From: Druceiella hillmani
Taxonomy: Eukaryota; Arthropoda; Insecta; Lepidoptera; Hepialidae
Assembly: GCA_039881145.1 (NCBI GenBank)
Contig: JAYKKI010000064.1
Coordinates: 1,405,001 to 1,469,000 of the forward strand
DNA length: 64,000 nucleotides
Direction: 5' to 3'
Under the pieces are notes generated by a model. The model was not told the DNA's origin and made no database searches. It saw only the letters and a program-made list of their open reading frames with translations. Of the stretch, positions 50,712 to 63,641 are shown one piece after another; position 1 is the first letter of the stretch, and each line of letters begins with the position of its first letter. Made by a program: the position numbers and the translations under genes.

Positions 50712-53700
50712 ATGTCATGCTATTTTTTAAAAGAATCAATTCACTTTCTAGTTATATTACAGTCATTTCTAGGTGTCAATCGAATTCAATCAGAATTAGA
50801 AGATCAAACCACATTGATTAAAATTATCCTAAAGAAAATTTACAGTCTGACAATAATTTTTCTCATTATTTTGGGAACCGGTACGGGCATAGGGTCTTAC
50901 CATTTTTTTCTGTACGCTGAAAGAACTCTATAATGGAGTGGCTTTATGAGATATCTTATATCGCTTATTTAATATTAATTTGATTTATTAATATACTTCG
51001 GCAAGAAAATTTATTTGCAGATTGTTTACGGTAATTTGATAACATTTCTGTTTATTACAGTATTTCGTTTAGAAAAAAATGTTTTAAAAAATTAAAAACA
51101 TGACACTATTAGGCATACTTATTATATTTGCAAGCAACTTAACATGTTTTATTTTAAGTAGTTTAGGAAATCTAAGTTTTTTTTCCATCGTCTTATGTTT
51201 TGATGAAGTTACTAACAGATTGGATCTACTTCTAATGTCTCTACTTACAATTACCATTATTCAAATGTTGAAATTGGTAAAAAATTACCTGGAACGTATA
51301 AATCAAGAAATATTTCGTAATAATACAAACCATTTAGTATTACCCAGAGTGGTAGCATCCAATGGATTAAATGAGAATAGGAATACTATACGCATATTGG
51401 TTTTGGCAAACATATTGAATATAGTGAATGAAATATGCAATATACTCAACAAAATGTTTAATTTACAGGTACCTATGCTGTAACACATTGAAATAAATAA
51501 GAAATTTAAATGTATTTTATTTTTCTATTAATTGAGCCATTCAATTTCTACTTCAGTTACTTCAGTTAGTATTCTCAACTTTCCTTACGTCCGTTGACTG
51601 TATTCAACTGGTGTTGGACTCATATATGCGTGATGTAAGTAATAGTGATATTGCAAGAATTGTTGTGATTTAGATTCTGCTATCCATGAGTGAGTTTCTA
51701 CTTACAACTGTATATTTAATTAAACATTAACATTTAAAATTAGCTCAACAAAACAAAACGTGGAATAAGTACTAAATATTGCTACTAAACAAATAACATT
51801 TTAGCAACTATGGTCACTGGATATGATTAATTTAATTGTATGGCTGACAATTTGTGTTGCTGATGTAACAGTTATCTGCACCTTGAATGAGATGTTGTTT
51901 CTGGAATTTCGTCAATTGAAAGTAATCATCACAAAACTGAGACTTTCACCCCAAATGTGTAAGTATTTATTTATATATCTTAAAAATATTTTCTATATTG
52001 CGATTAGCATCACGTCATATTATTCGTTTACAAATGATGTTATCTATGTTCGAATCGGCAAAGAATTCAAACTGAACCTAATTTCTTTTCTAATTTACCA
52101 TTTTCATCTAACATATAAATGGGAAAATGTCTGTTGGTTTATCTTCTGGTATTTATTGATACTCATTTAACTAAACTATTTGAGTTAACATTTTGCACAG
52201 TAGTTAAAAACTAACTTTTCAATATCAGTCAGTCTTATAAAGTCTGCGACTTGTTATTGTGACTTTTCATGAAACAAATATTTTTTTAATTCATCTCTTC
52301 CTATAATGGTAAGATATGACCACATAAGACTTTGTTCAGACACACAATCTAACAGCATAAATCTACTTATAGTTAGTTAATCAGGTATAGCTCAGTGGCA
52401 ACTATATTTATTATATTTAGTATAAAAGTTATATTTATTTTTCAATCTCTCAATATTTTCAACCAATCAAAGTGACATTTTACATACAAAATAACTATTG
52501 ACTACCTAAACAGCATAACAGCTGCAAAAAAGCACTGCGTGTGTCCCCATAGAGCTAAAAAGAAAATATTTCATAGGATGAAATAATTTTAAACTACACT
52601 TTATTAATAATTACCAATGCAATTTAAGGGTTCTGTGGTAATTTTTGATGGTTTATTTGTTGTCCATTATGAACAAATGCATGTAATATACAAAACAAGT
52701 TATGTAATTTCTTGTTTATATAGCATCAGTTCAATTAACTATTGCATATTCTTTAAATTGATAAAGTTTTGTTTTCCTATTATCCATTTAAAAATAATTT
52801 TTTAATCCAGTAATTATTTGTTATTTTTTCTCTAATAATAATGCTTTCATCTCAAGAATGGCCTTCATCAGAATAAAAATAATTAAAACGTTAGCTTGAA
52901 TATCGTCATCAAATCAAAGGTATTTTTGACAGGGAGATAACTATTCTATACTTCATCTTGAACTTTAAACTGAATTGCTGTAACAGTCCAGGCTATTTTG
53001 TGTTTATCAGTTATATACCTGCGCACTTGAGTGCTAATAATTTATTTCAAATTCCTTAAAAAAATTTATTTCCTTAGCAAACCATATTTTAAATTTTAAC
53101 ATGTAGTTTAGTTATTATCTGAGTAAAAGTTTAATTAAAATTAGTTTTGTAGTTTTTAAGTCATGTTAAAACAAATAGATATAAAGACACTTATTTTGGT
53201 TGTTCAGGAGTAGTAGAATAAGTGAACAAATAAAATTATTCCAGATTGTATTGAGTGCAGGATCAAATATAAAGAGAATAAAATGTCTACCTTGTCTTCA
53301 ACATATAAAATAAAACTACAATGTAATACGCTGCAAGAGAAAACAACTGTGACATTCGCTTAACTGCTCTTCAATAATATTTTATAGATAAAATATTATT
53401 CGTTTTTAAACTTTCTTATTACTACAGTTGTCGTGAAAATTGTTCCGTGGTAATGCTAATGCGTGATAATACTTGTTTATTTCTCTGACAAATTGGTTCA
53501 AAAAAATTTGTGCAATTTGTTTTGCAAAAAAATCCATAGATATTTTTTATTATATTTAAATTTACCAACAAAAATATCACCTTAACTCATTTTATTTTTA
53601 CATACTTTAATTAACTGATACATGAGATTCGTATTGGAAGAAAGGTGAACCAACTTGTTACTTCTGCGAGTTGAGTTATTTGGTATATCTTTGACTTGAG

Positions 53701-55140
53701 TACATTCAATGGAATTTGATTTCATAGTTAATTAATTGAAATAAAATCAATAAAATTGGAAATATCTTATTTGAATAGAAAAGAGTTTTCACAGGATAAA
53801 GGAAAGAGCAAGCTAAACACATGTTTTTATTTCCATATGAACTAGTAAATAGTTTTTGCCATTATATCAGGATGATCGCTGTTTATATTTACGCAAAGAA
53901 AATTCATGAAGCTGCTTATTAAAGTTAATTCATGAAAATCTTGTGGTTATAGGGATTTATAAAAGAGAAATTGTTACAAATATCATTACCAATAACAAAT
54001 CGAATCAAAATGATGAAAACGTTTTTCCACAAATATTTTTCAATTGTCAAGGCTTAGAAACTATTGCACGAACAAAACAGTGACTTTAAAGAAGCTGAAA
54101 ATTAATTTGAAAAGAGACCTTAACATTGTGTATCACTTGAGTATATCTGTTGTAGTTTAGCAACTTCTGTATGTTAAATGACCAAATTGGAGGGAAATAC
54201 TTTGATTTGATTTGCGATCTTATGAACATTGCTTCCCCCTCATATTGAAAGAGTAAATTGTGCGACAATGAAGGTTTTACTGACATCAGTCAAATGATTA
54301 CTCAAATTTATCATGCTTATATATGTATATAATAACATAAAAACACAACTTGTAAATTTATATATTAATAGGGATATTTTTTAATTCTAAATTATAAATC
54401 AACTGTGTTTTTGACTCTTCATAAAAAATATCCAACTCTACTATTTATTTGACAAATTATGCAAGCATTTTCCACATATATTTTTAATTGTCAGCTTTTT
54501 GAAACTGCTGCAAGAGTGGCTTTAGAGAAGCTGAAAGTTAATTTGAAAAGACGCAATCAACGCTACGTATCCTTTGAGTATATATCCTGTAGTTTAGCAA
54601 CTTTTGGGTGGTAAATAGCCACATTGGAGGAAAATAGTTTCATTTGACTTGCAATCTTATTCACATCGCTCTCCGTTCAAATTGAAAAAATAAACTGTGT
54701 GACAATGAAGGTTTTACTGACATCCGTCAAATGATAGTTCAAATTTATGATGCTTATGTATGTGTATATTAACAATACATACAACTTGTTAATTTATGTA
54801 TTAATAGGCATATTTTTTAATTGAAAAATTATAAATTGACTTTATTTTTGACTCTACATAAAGAAATATTCATTTTTGTGCCAAATATATATTTGTAATT
54901 AAATATAATTTATAAAACTCCATTTTTTATGATTAACATATTTCTGTTATTTAAGGTCCTGCAACCGATAATAAATTGGCAATGCTTGAGGAAATCATAA
55001 ATTACAGGAGTAACAGTGGAACTTTTGCAGTATACAAGCTCTTCGACTTAAGAATATCGTTGCTGCCTAATTTTTTTAATCTTGTCATTTCATATATTAT
55101 TGTGATTTTTCAGTTAAAGGCCTTGCATTCAAGTGAATAA
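50712..55140 (+). pseudogene. Gustatory receptor locus C, four exons, exon 1 disrupted
   Basis: A divergent Gr with the same layout as genes A and B. Exons are 50712-51468 (757 bp), 51557-51634 (78), 51805-51958 (154) and 54956-55140 (185). Donors are GTACCT, GTAAGT and GTAAGT; acceptors are CTTCAG, TTTTAG and TTTAAG. Exons 2-4 are open and in phase. Exon 4 carries the Gr signature as SYIIVIFQL near its end. Exon 1 starts MSCYFLKESIHFLV but shifts frame at about 50930, passes an in-frame TGA (near 50981) and TAA (near 51033), and shifts back at an A-run near 51096 before MTLLGILIIFASNLTC. Intact exons 2-4 suggest recent loss. Base errors could explain part but hardly all four breaks. Confidence 0.83.
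54050..54850. repeat. Direct duplication of about 350 bp in intron 3 of locus C
   Basis: 54050-54420 and 54490-54850 are diverged direct copies. Both contain GAAGCTGAAA.TTAATTTGAAAAGA, GTAGTTTAGCAACTT, GACAATGAAGGTTTTACTGA and ATTAATAGG.ATATTTTTTAATT. Neither is coding. They lie between exons 3 and 4. Confidence 0.9.
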
Positions 55141-58100
55141 GTTGAATTTTTGTATTCATTAATGACATTATAAGTTTAATTTTATATTAATGTACCTCTA
55201 TTTCACTTTTCTGTCCATTAAATATTTTATAACATAAACAACTTTTCGTGAAAAGCAATTTTCACATATTCTTTTAATTTCTAATAATTCCTTCCTTTTT
55301 TTATCTACTCACTAATTTAATTTATGAATTTTTAGGTTATGTATTATTTTATTTACAAGTTCTGATTATATAATGGTGGATGATATTAAAAACTATTTTG
55401 ACACAATATTATATCATTTAATTGTTTATTATGTAAACTAAAATTTTAGTTAATAGAGATGTGCAAAATTGAAGTGTCGGTGTTGTGCATCTGCAACATA
55501 AAATTAATTCTCAATTATAATCATGTTTAGCCTTGACAGTAGGAGATAATATAAAGGCAACACTTTATTGTAGAAGTTTTGTTAAAATCATGCTTACCAG
55601 GTGTAAAAGCAAATATGAGTAAATAAATTTTGGCTTTCACATTATTTTATATTAAAAAAATTCCAATATTGAAATAATTCTTTGTATCATATACGAGACT
55701 GATAACAACAAAAGTTATACAGTATCTTTTTACTTTTTAGAGGAAAAGAAACTTAAAATTATACGCATTAGAACTTAAGTTGTTGTAAAATAAATACAAC
55801 CTGAATGAAATTTCCATTGCAAAAGTATCGAACTCGTTTTATAAGCCAAACTGATTTCCTCATTACATAAGCTACTTCAGTAGAAGAATTGTATCTTTAA
55901 TGTCAATATTGGATATTTAATGAATTTCATACAGAGATTAAGAATTGAGTGATGTGTTTGTATGAATAAAAAATTTTTTTAATGACAACGTCTCAAGCAT
56001 TCAGCCTCGGAGAATGGGTAGTTGTATAATACTAATTTTTTAATGTCTAAATAAATTTATATTCAAAACTAGATGCAATTCTTTTATTCTTTCCAACAAG
56101 CTAATTAAAGCAAATGGTCCTAAATTTTCAAATTACTCATTAATTTTCTTTTAAGAACTTTGTGAGAAAGGTTGGATATAACCTTTTTAATCAACTTTTT
56201 TCCATATTTGCCTGCTGTTCAGTTACAATTATTTATGCTGATAATTGTCAGGAAATGATTCAGAAATAAGAGATAAATGAGAAAACCAATTTAATATTTT
56301 CTACGCAGCGCTATTTTTTTAAATTTTCCTATTACATTATATTTAAGCTGTTCTGAGGTTGTTTACGATTAATTCTTTTATTTATGTAAATATATTTTTT
56401 ACTCCTTTGTTATTAATATACACAAGTTATTTTCTGATATATTATTTATATTTGGAAATTTTTACATATTTGATTTAATATTCGTACTACACTAATATAA
56501 TGTTATAACAATTAGTAGGCAGTTTGACTAAAGATTTAATTAGATAAGTTCAAAATTTAACAGGACTATGTGGTTGTTTTAAATTTATCTCATTGTTTTC
56601 ATTTAATCATATTTATTTTTTTAACAATGTAATTTGCAGTGATAATTAAAAGTATTTTGTATTGGAATATATTATAAAGTAAAAACTTGACTTGAATTTT
56701 AATAAACACAAATAAAATTAGCAGAATCACGGCTACACAAAAACGTGTTATTACATTTACAGCTTTATGTATTAACCATTTAAACTTTACTTATTAATTT
56801 TTCCAATAGTAGCGTTACCACTAAATTAGTTTAACATTACTATTGGAATTCTTATGATAAATATATATTATTGTATTTTTTTAAGTACAATTTTAAAGAC
56901 AGTTTGTTACAGTTTTATTTTCTTCAAAAATAAAACTGTAACAAACTGTATTTAAAGTCTCTGTAAACTCCCAAGCTTCAAAGCAACGTTCAAAACATGT
57001 AATAATCTCGGATACCTGGTTTTTAGTGACTTTATAATTTTATTGTGCAGACCCAATGGAAGTACTCATTTATTTTGGTCCATTTGTACATTAAATGTCA
57101 ATATAGTTTGCATTGTGCTTAACTTAAGCAATCATTTTAAGGGAAAGGTGTAAACTGAACTTATCCTACATTGCTTTCCGTGCAATATGTGTTAAAATCC
57201 ATAATAAGCCTGCTTACTGTGCTAAAATTTTAACAGTAATTTACAAGTTTGTAAAAAAAAGCATCAGGTAAGAAGGTGTATATAATCCAGTAAAGGTTTT
57301 TAATTCTTTCTTCGTTGTTAGGCACTGAAAAATCGATTTATAATGTTACAGGTATTTCATTTAGTGCATTAATGTTAAACTATATATTAATATGCTCAAA
57401 GATGTTTTGTTCGAATGAGATATTGAATTATCTGATCCACACCCTCTTTAGCAATTCGAGGACTCAACACCCTATATAAAATTATGAAAGCCTAATTAAA
57501 AAATGTCAAGGTATACCTAAAAGTTTAGCACGGGAAAAAAAAAGTCTTTCTTGATGATACATCTGACTGACACATTTCAACTGTTCTGTCGTTCAGGTCA
57601 TCGATGTATCTAATCTTAGATATATTTTATTATAATCTTCTATTTGCGTATATCTTTCAGGACTATACGTGTGTTCTATACCAGTATCATTGTAAAACCT
57701 GATGGTAACTAACCTTAGTGTAAAACTTTTATGGAAACTTGAAGTACCAAAATACTTTCTTGCAACCTTTGAATAATTCTGTAACAACCAGATTACAGTA
57801 ATCAGTTATAGATGATTTGTGTTTTTTGTTTTGACTTATCTAGTATATTCATTATGTGCTGGATGTCTGTTAATTATGTGCAGTCGTGTAAACTATAATG
57901 ATATCCCGAAAAGTCAAATTCCATGGGTACATATAAATATATTCAGCTGTTCTCCGATGTAGAGTGAAGCAAAAAAAATTGTTAGTTTCATATGCTATTC
58001 GCCTGAAATTTCATGATTAAAATTGTGTTACTAAGATATGGAGGGAGAAATAAACACTTGAATGAATGATTATTTGTAAAGTCCAGAGGATATGAAAGAT

Positions 58101-58529
58101 ATCCATGCAAAAATATGTTAAAAAAGATGAATTTAATTAGCATTGGTATTAAACCGGTTCCCCATGAAATTAACCAATCTCTATTAACATCCTATAAATT
58201 ACAAAATCTCTATTACCATCCATTCTAACTGATGAAGATTTATGTAAAATGCAACTTTCCTTTACTCATTTATGAAAGACTTTTATGTTCCTTTCATAAT
58301 TTTTCAATGTCAGCGCTGTGTTTGTACATAACAAGTAATTACAAACAATATTTTCTATAAATATTTTCTCTATTTTAAAATAGTTAATGGTCTCTTTGCG
58401 GATGGATATATACCATAGATGGAGATTAATTTCTGGGTTTTGAATTAAACTAATTATCCTACCCTTTACTTACTATAATTTCTAAAATGTATGCAATGAA
58501 ATCTGGCTACGTTGTGACTTCTAGCATTA
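55141..58529. other. No gene seen
   Basis: AT-rich DNA downstream of locus C, apart from the hairpin at 56900-56948. The minus-strand open frame 57593-57787 is not recognised. Confidence 0.45.
56900..56948. repeat. 21-bp hairpin
   Basis: CAGTTTGTTACAGTTTTATT plus one T (56900-56920) is exactly inverted at 56928-56948 around a 7-base loop. Imperfect pairing continues outward into TTTAAAG on both sides. Confidence 0.95.
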
Positions 58530-58990
58530 TTTTACACACTGAAAACTCAGCAGATAGGGGAGATAGCTACCAACCAATGGTAATACTGAATGTTACCTAC
58601 AAAGTTCTCGAGTAAATGATATGGAACCACATCTGCAACTCTAATGACCGAGTTATGGCATTGATGATACTTAAAAGAGGCTTTGAATAAAACCAGAAGT
58701 CTTCAGCAGCTTTTGTAAATCTAAATGCTGCTTATCAGTGTGGGATAAAAAACTACTTCTGAAACAGCTAAATGTAATTAATCTCTTGCACAAAGATCTA
58801 TAAGATTATTCAATATGCCCTTACTAATAGAACTTTCCAGGTATTCCTTAGTGGCGGGGCTAGCGAAATTAGAGTTTTCAATAATAGTCTGCCCTAGGAC
58901 TTAAGTTTGCAGTCATTGTTTTGAATATACAGGTGACATTCTGCAATAATACCTACCTACCGTGGATTACTATTTCGTTCAATAACACCT
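58530..58990 (+). pseudogene. LINE reverse-transcriptase relic (fingers/palm)
   Basis: Broken plus-strand frames follow Jockey-type RT order. DRGDSYQPMVILNVTYKVLE (58552-58612) matches S.RPI.LLN..YK..E. AAFVNLNAAYQCG (near 58710) matches the .FLD...AYD catalytic motif with the Asp lost. LTNRTFQVFLSGGASEIRVF then NNSLP (58822-58895) match L..R.F.V......S......GLPQG. Stops occur between the pieces. Confidence 0.75.
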
Positions 58991-60058
58991 GTGCTCGACC
59001 ATATGTATAACCATGGTAAAATCAAAACTAATAAAGTTATAGCACAAGAGACGTTATTATTTCATTCGAAAATTAAAAACCAGTTGTTTTTAAGGGTTAT
59101 TTCTTCTTACGAAACGAATAAATAGATAGATTCCATTTTGATTATAATTTATCCTTATGAGTTAAGACTTTACTGTGAAACTATTAATAATGCATAAGCC
59201 ATTTTGAATTAATTCAGAAATCATTTGAATTCATACTGGAAAATTTGTTACGATTTTAAAATTTATACTGAAAGTCAAAAACAGACTTAAGCCACTACTT
59301 TTTTTTCCAATTATATTAAAACACAAACTATGCTTTTAGTTAGAATATTAAAATTGGCTAACTTATATGAAAAACAAAAAAATTTACATGATAGAAAAAA
59401 GTGTGTTTCGTTAGCCAAGTGGAATCGTATAAAATAAAATCTGGTTTTTAATTTATTCTCGGCCTGTATTAAATTTTGTTTCCCGTCTGGCACTTACAAA
59501 AGTTTTAAATATGATTAAAATCAACAAAAAACCCGGGACCTTCTTCTCCACCACATTTCTCTTTAATTTATCAGTAGGCTGACAAAATTTAACACAAATG
59601 AAAACATTTTAACTAATGCTAAAACTGTCTAATTATTTTTTTATTTAACTAAGTATACAATAATAAGCTTCGAGAACTAAATATAAAATGGCAGGCTTAT
59701 TGCTACAATAACAATCTCTTTCTGTCAACCACAATTAATTAGTGAGAACACTAAGTGCAATGGCAGACTCTAAGTTATTTTTAAACATTAACTAATTATA
59801 TTTATACAAAAAATATATAATATTGTGTGGTAAAAAATGAGATTAATTAAAAATCATAGCAAAACGATGTTTAAGAGGAAGGGAGGGAATAAGTATAGGT
59901 TATAATAAAAGAGATTAGGATCTGCCGGTTATGATAAATAATGTAATTTCAGACGACTTTCGAACGCAGACAACCAGGGTGCACTTTATATATTTGTGGT
60001 CACTTCATTTCACAATCAAGTAGAATATATGGTAAAAGAATCTCTATAAAATTCAGTT
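58991..60058. other. No gene seen
   Basis: AT-rich spacer between two LINE relics of opposite orientation. Nothing else recognised. Confidence 0.5.
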
Positions 60059-60600
60059 CTATGCTGAGGGATTAGGCTGAGGGACCATACTTGTTTTTCG
60101 ATCGTAGTTCGAGATTGTGGGATGACATGTATTCAAATCTACATTTAAGGAAAGAAGTTTGCAACTGAAGAAATTCTGACTACCGATAATAATAGCCTGC
60201 AGTTTAATTGGATTAATCTGAAGACCCTGCCTACTAGCCCACTGACTGATTAATTGTAGGTCTATATTCAATATATCAATGCATGAAGAATCGACTCTGT
60301 AGTGAGAGTATATTTGAAGATTATCAGCAGATAAATGATAGTTGGAGGATAGTTGTTTAACTATGAGATCAATAAAAACAGAAAACAGAAGTGGAGAATG
60401 AAGATCATGTGAGGTATTCCGGCAATTAAATTGGTCGACTTTGAATATTTTTTGTCAATTTTGATTGCCTGTTTGCAGCCACGAAAATAGGAGTTGAAAC
60501 ATTCATCAAATTTTAATGATGTAAAAAAATGTCAACATCCACAGAGTTGAAAGCATTACTGAAATCTTATAATATAAGGATAGATTGTTGGGTATTGTTC
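60059..60600 (-). pseudogene. LINE reverse-transcriptase relic (palm/thumb)
   Basis: The minus strand has fragments matching the RT motif DFSNAFNSVDVD (about 60570) in a broken frame. A cleaner open stretch from about 60415 reads SPLLFSVFIDLIVKQLSSNY then HLSADNLQIY. This is motif C, in which the catalytic YADD has become SADN. INIDLQLISQWASRQGLQIN (with L for I) and PIKLQAIIIGS follow, the usual next conserved block. The two active-site changes and upstream stops show it is inactive. It is a different family from the LINE at 19381. Confidence 0.82.
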
Positions 60601-62603
60601 ATGGTCATAATTTTATCACAATATAGTTCTAATAATGGAGAAAACTCATTTAAATTTATTAAAAGAAGTATACTAAATCCAGAAAAAGCAACAAAATAAA
60701 AAATATGAAACAAAAATTTGTTATTGTTTGACTAAACTGAATATTACTTAATGATTACTCTCTTATTAAAATAGTTAATGATTGATTGTTAAATATGTTG
60801 AAATAATATTTAACTTCTACTTAACAATTTGCTATACAGTATTCTTGGTAGTCAATGTGTTTTATAAGCTGGCATGGTCATTGGAGAACATTTTGATGGC
60901 TTGATTTAAGAAGTATTTAGCAAAGAAACTTTTGTGGCTGTCTTTTACTTTGTTGGTTGAAGCTAATAAAAATATTTTAACAGAAAACAATTTCGTTCTA
61001 TAATTCTACAGCACTGAACCTGTTGACCATCTCAGATTTATTTAAATACTTTTAAAATTATTGAAATCTGAAGGTAAAAAATTCAAAGTTTCTTCTCGGA
61101 GCTTACTTGATAAAAAATTTCTAAAGCTGATCAACTTGAATGTTCCTACGGGTATAAAAGACTACTCTGCTCAATTGTATTTATTTTTTCATTAATTAGC
61201 TTATTTTATATTAATTAATAATTTCTTTGACAAAAGTTTAAAATTTCAGACCACAGTAATTTAGTTTTCAATAAATTATTTTCAAGAATATCTACAAAAA
61301 TATCTAAATTATTTGAAAACTTCTGATATGAAAAATAAAGATCTGGTACAGGCAGTTAATTTTAAGTAAAAATAACGCATGCCATTCCAATTTAGGATTT
61401 TGTAGTGGAACAAAGGTACTTCTACAATTTTGTTAAGTTCGATCATCTATTAGACTATCTGTCATAATTTATCAGTTTTTTAAAGTTCTGTGCATGAAGT
61501 TTTTCAAATAAATGCTTCATGCAGAGATCTTAATTAATATGTAGCAAAACATTAAAAAAATGTTAAATGTAATACATGGAAAATGGCTAAAATTATTTTT
61601 TTTGCATAAACTTCCACTTAATGGGATCAACTGGGAATTCTAGTTTTCATTTTTAGGTCATTTGCAAAATATTGAACTTTAATTTGATTTGCAATATAAC
61701 CACTACCTTTCGTTTTTAACCACAAATTTGAAAATTCTAAATCTAGTATTTGATTATAAATATTGAATAAAATTATTTTGGGTAACTTACATCAACAATA
61801 GAAAAAAGTGAACTACTGATGATTCTGATGATGCCAAAAAAGTTTTTTCATCAACTGCCTTTAAAAAATATAACTTCACTAAATGTAGCATTCTTTTAAT
61901 AGTTTGTTGTGAACAGAGTTTGGAACATTATTCCATGATATTTGAAGTTTTACTTTTTCCCACAATGTTTGAATTTTCGTCGCATCAGAAAGGCCTCCAA
62001 CTGATGATCCCTTCAATGACCGATGGTCCCTTAAGTGATCAATTTCAGAAATTTTCTTATTTCAAAAATCGGGCAATTCAGGGGGCCGCTTCATCATTTG
62101 GAGGTGTTTATGGTAAATATGCTTCATGATAAAGATTCACAATATGTTATGTGGCAAAAAATTTAAATACATTTCCAGAATTCGGGTTCAAATCATGACA
62201 AAACTTGTAGGGAGACATTTTCGCATTACCTTTGAATTTGAGGATCATTAAACTTTCGTTATATCTAAAATGAATAAGAAGCTCACTGTCACAAAAAAAC
62301 AAATTCTGATCAACAAAAACCATAATAGGTACACAGCAGTCAATTTTGAACTAGAGTTTCTGTGAAACAATTGCTTGCGAGATATAAAAATTGACAAAAA
62401 TGATTGGAACGGGCTCAAAAACATTAAATAGTTGAAGACAGAAAATGTGTACCTTTATACCGATGTATCTAACTACAAGTCATCTGGGCAAAAGCGCAGA
62501 ATTTATTTGCATTGCAAATCTTCCGACTGTGTAGCATCCACTGTTAAGAAGGCAAGAAGGTCTATTATTGTATGAAGTGTTTTTTTAAATGGTACTGGAA
62601 ATA
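60601..62603. other. No gene seen
   Basis: AT-rich spacer. The plus-strand open frame 61920-62129 has no recognisable domain. Confidence 0.45.
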
Positions 62604-63610
62604 CAGGATGGTCCAAAAGTCCGTTAACATTTGAATCGGCAGTTGCGTCGAGCAGCGAGAGAGAGGTGGGGCAGGCGAGGTATGGAATTTTAGAGATGCC
62701 GATGGGAAATTAGTCTTTTAATGAGAAATAACGTGCATTCTGCGTATGCGAGTACTATCGAAACAACGATTAAACGCATAATAATAAAGCTCCATCGATT
62801 CAATCAGCGCGTCTGTTTGTGAACAACCTCAGCTCGAAAGCTGTCTAGTGTCTTAAACATATCCAAAACATCTTTAAACCGCATTCTACATCCGTACAAA
62901 ATCCAAATGGTTCAGCAGTTAAAGTTTCAAGATAATCTTGAGGCTCACAGGCTACAGTTTGCTAATGGAATGCTAGAGAGGTTCACCAGCTTTAACAACA
63001 TTTTTTTTTAGATGAAGCCCACTTTCACTTAAATGGACATGTGAACAGACAAAACTGTAGATATTGGAGTGACACTAATCCGAAATTGTAGCATCAAAAA
63101 CCCCTGCATTCACCTAAGGTTACTATATGGGTAGCTTTATCAGCAAGAGGTATTATTGGTCCATATTTTTATGAAGATCAAAGAGGAAACACTGTTATAG
63201 TGAATACAGAGTGATATATTGCCATGCTACAGAACTTTTATGCTCCAGCACTTCAGGATTTTGATGGTTTCAATCAACGATCGTGGTTTTAGCAAAATGG
63301 GACAACATGCCACACTTCCAACAACTCTTTAAGTCTAGTTGGCGAAATTCTCTCTCTGTAGTTCTCTTGACGAATTAAAGGCTCATATTGGCGAGGAAAT
63401 GCAAAACATTTCCTGAAACACTTGTCAGTCAGTCATTGAAAATTTTCATTCGAGGTTGCAGCAGTGTTAAAAAAATAAAGGATTGCATATGGACGATGTG
63501 ATTTTTAAGAAATAAAATTCCAAATTATGTACTTTCAGAATAAATAAACATTTTTTCTTTCATGTAACTATTTTTTTTATCATCGTATGAAATGTTAATG
63601 GACCAACCTG
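62604..63610 (+). mobile_element. mariner/Tc1-superfamily element, dead copy
   Basis: The left end CAGGATGGTCCAAAAGTCCG (62604) follows a TA. The right end, read inward, is CAGGTTGGTCCATTAACATT (63591-63610) with about 8 bp missing from the repeat. Inside, broken frames encode a transposase. PYKIQMVQQLKFQDNLEAHR (62896) is followed by FFLDEAHFHLNGHVNRQNCR (first catalytic Asp, near 63010), VTIWVALSARGIIGPYFYED (63121), WF.QNGTTCHTS (63286, second Asp replaced by Asn) and VIENFHSRLQQC (63437) with HMDDVIF (63486). The stretch holding the third acidic residue is deleted near 63340. Confidence 0.85.
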
Positions 63611-63641
63611 TCCAAAAGTCCATTAACATTTCATACGATGA
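63580..63641. repeat. 24-bp hairpin at mariner right end
   Basis: Arms 63580-63603 and 63618-63641 are perfect inverted copies around a 14-base loop. The left arm is the mariner right terminal repeat. The right arm, with CCAAAAGTCC before it, looks like the left terminal repeat of another copy. Confidence 0.95.

Noticed and set aside
51566..51634. Shorter version of locus C exon 2 using the second CAG acceptor
   Set aside because: Also in frame, but the acceptor at 51556 gives 78 bp, the exact length in genes A and B, and a matching LL start.
57593..57787. 64-codon minus-strand frame
   Set aside because: No family motif could be recognised, and the flanks show nothing in support.
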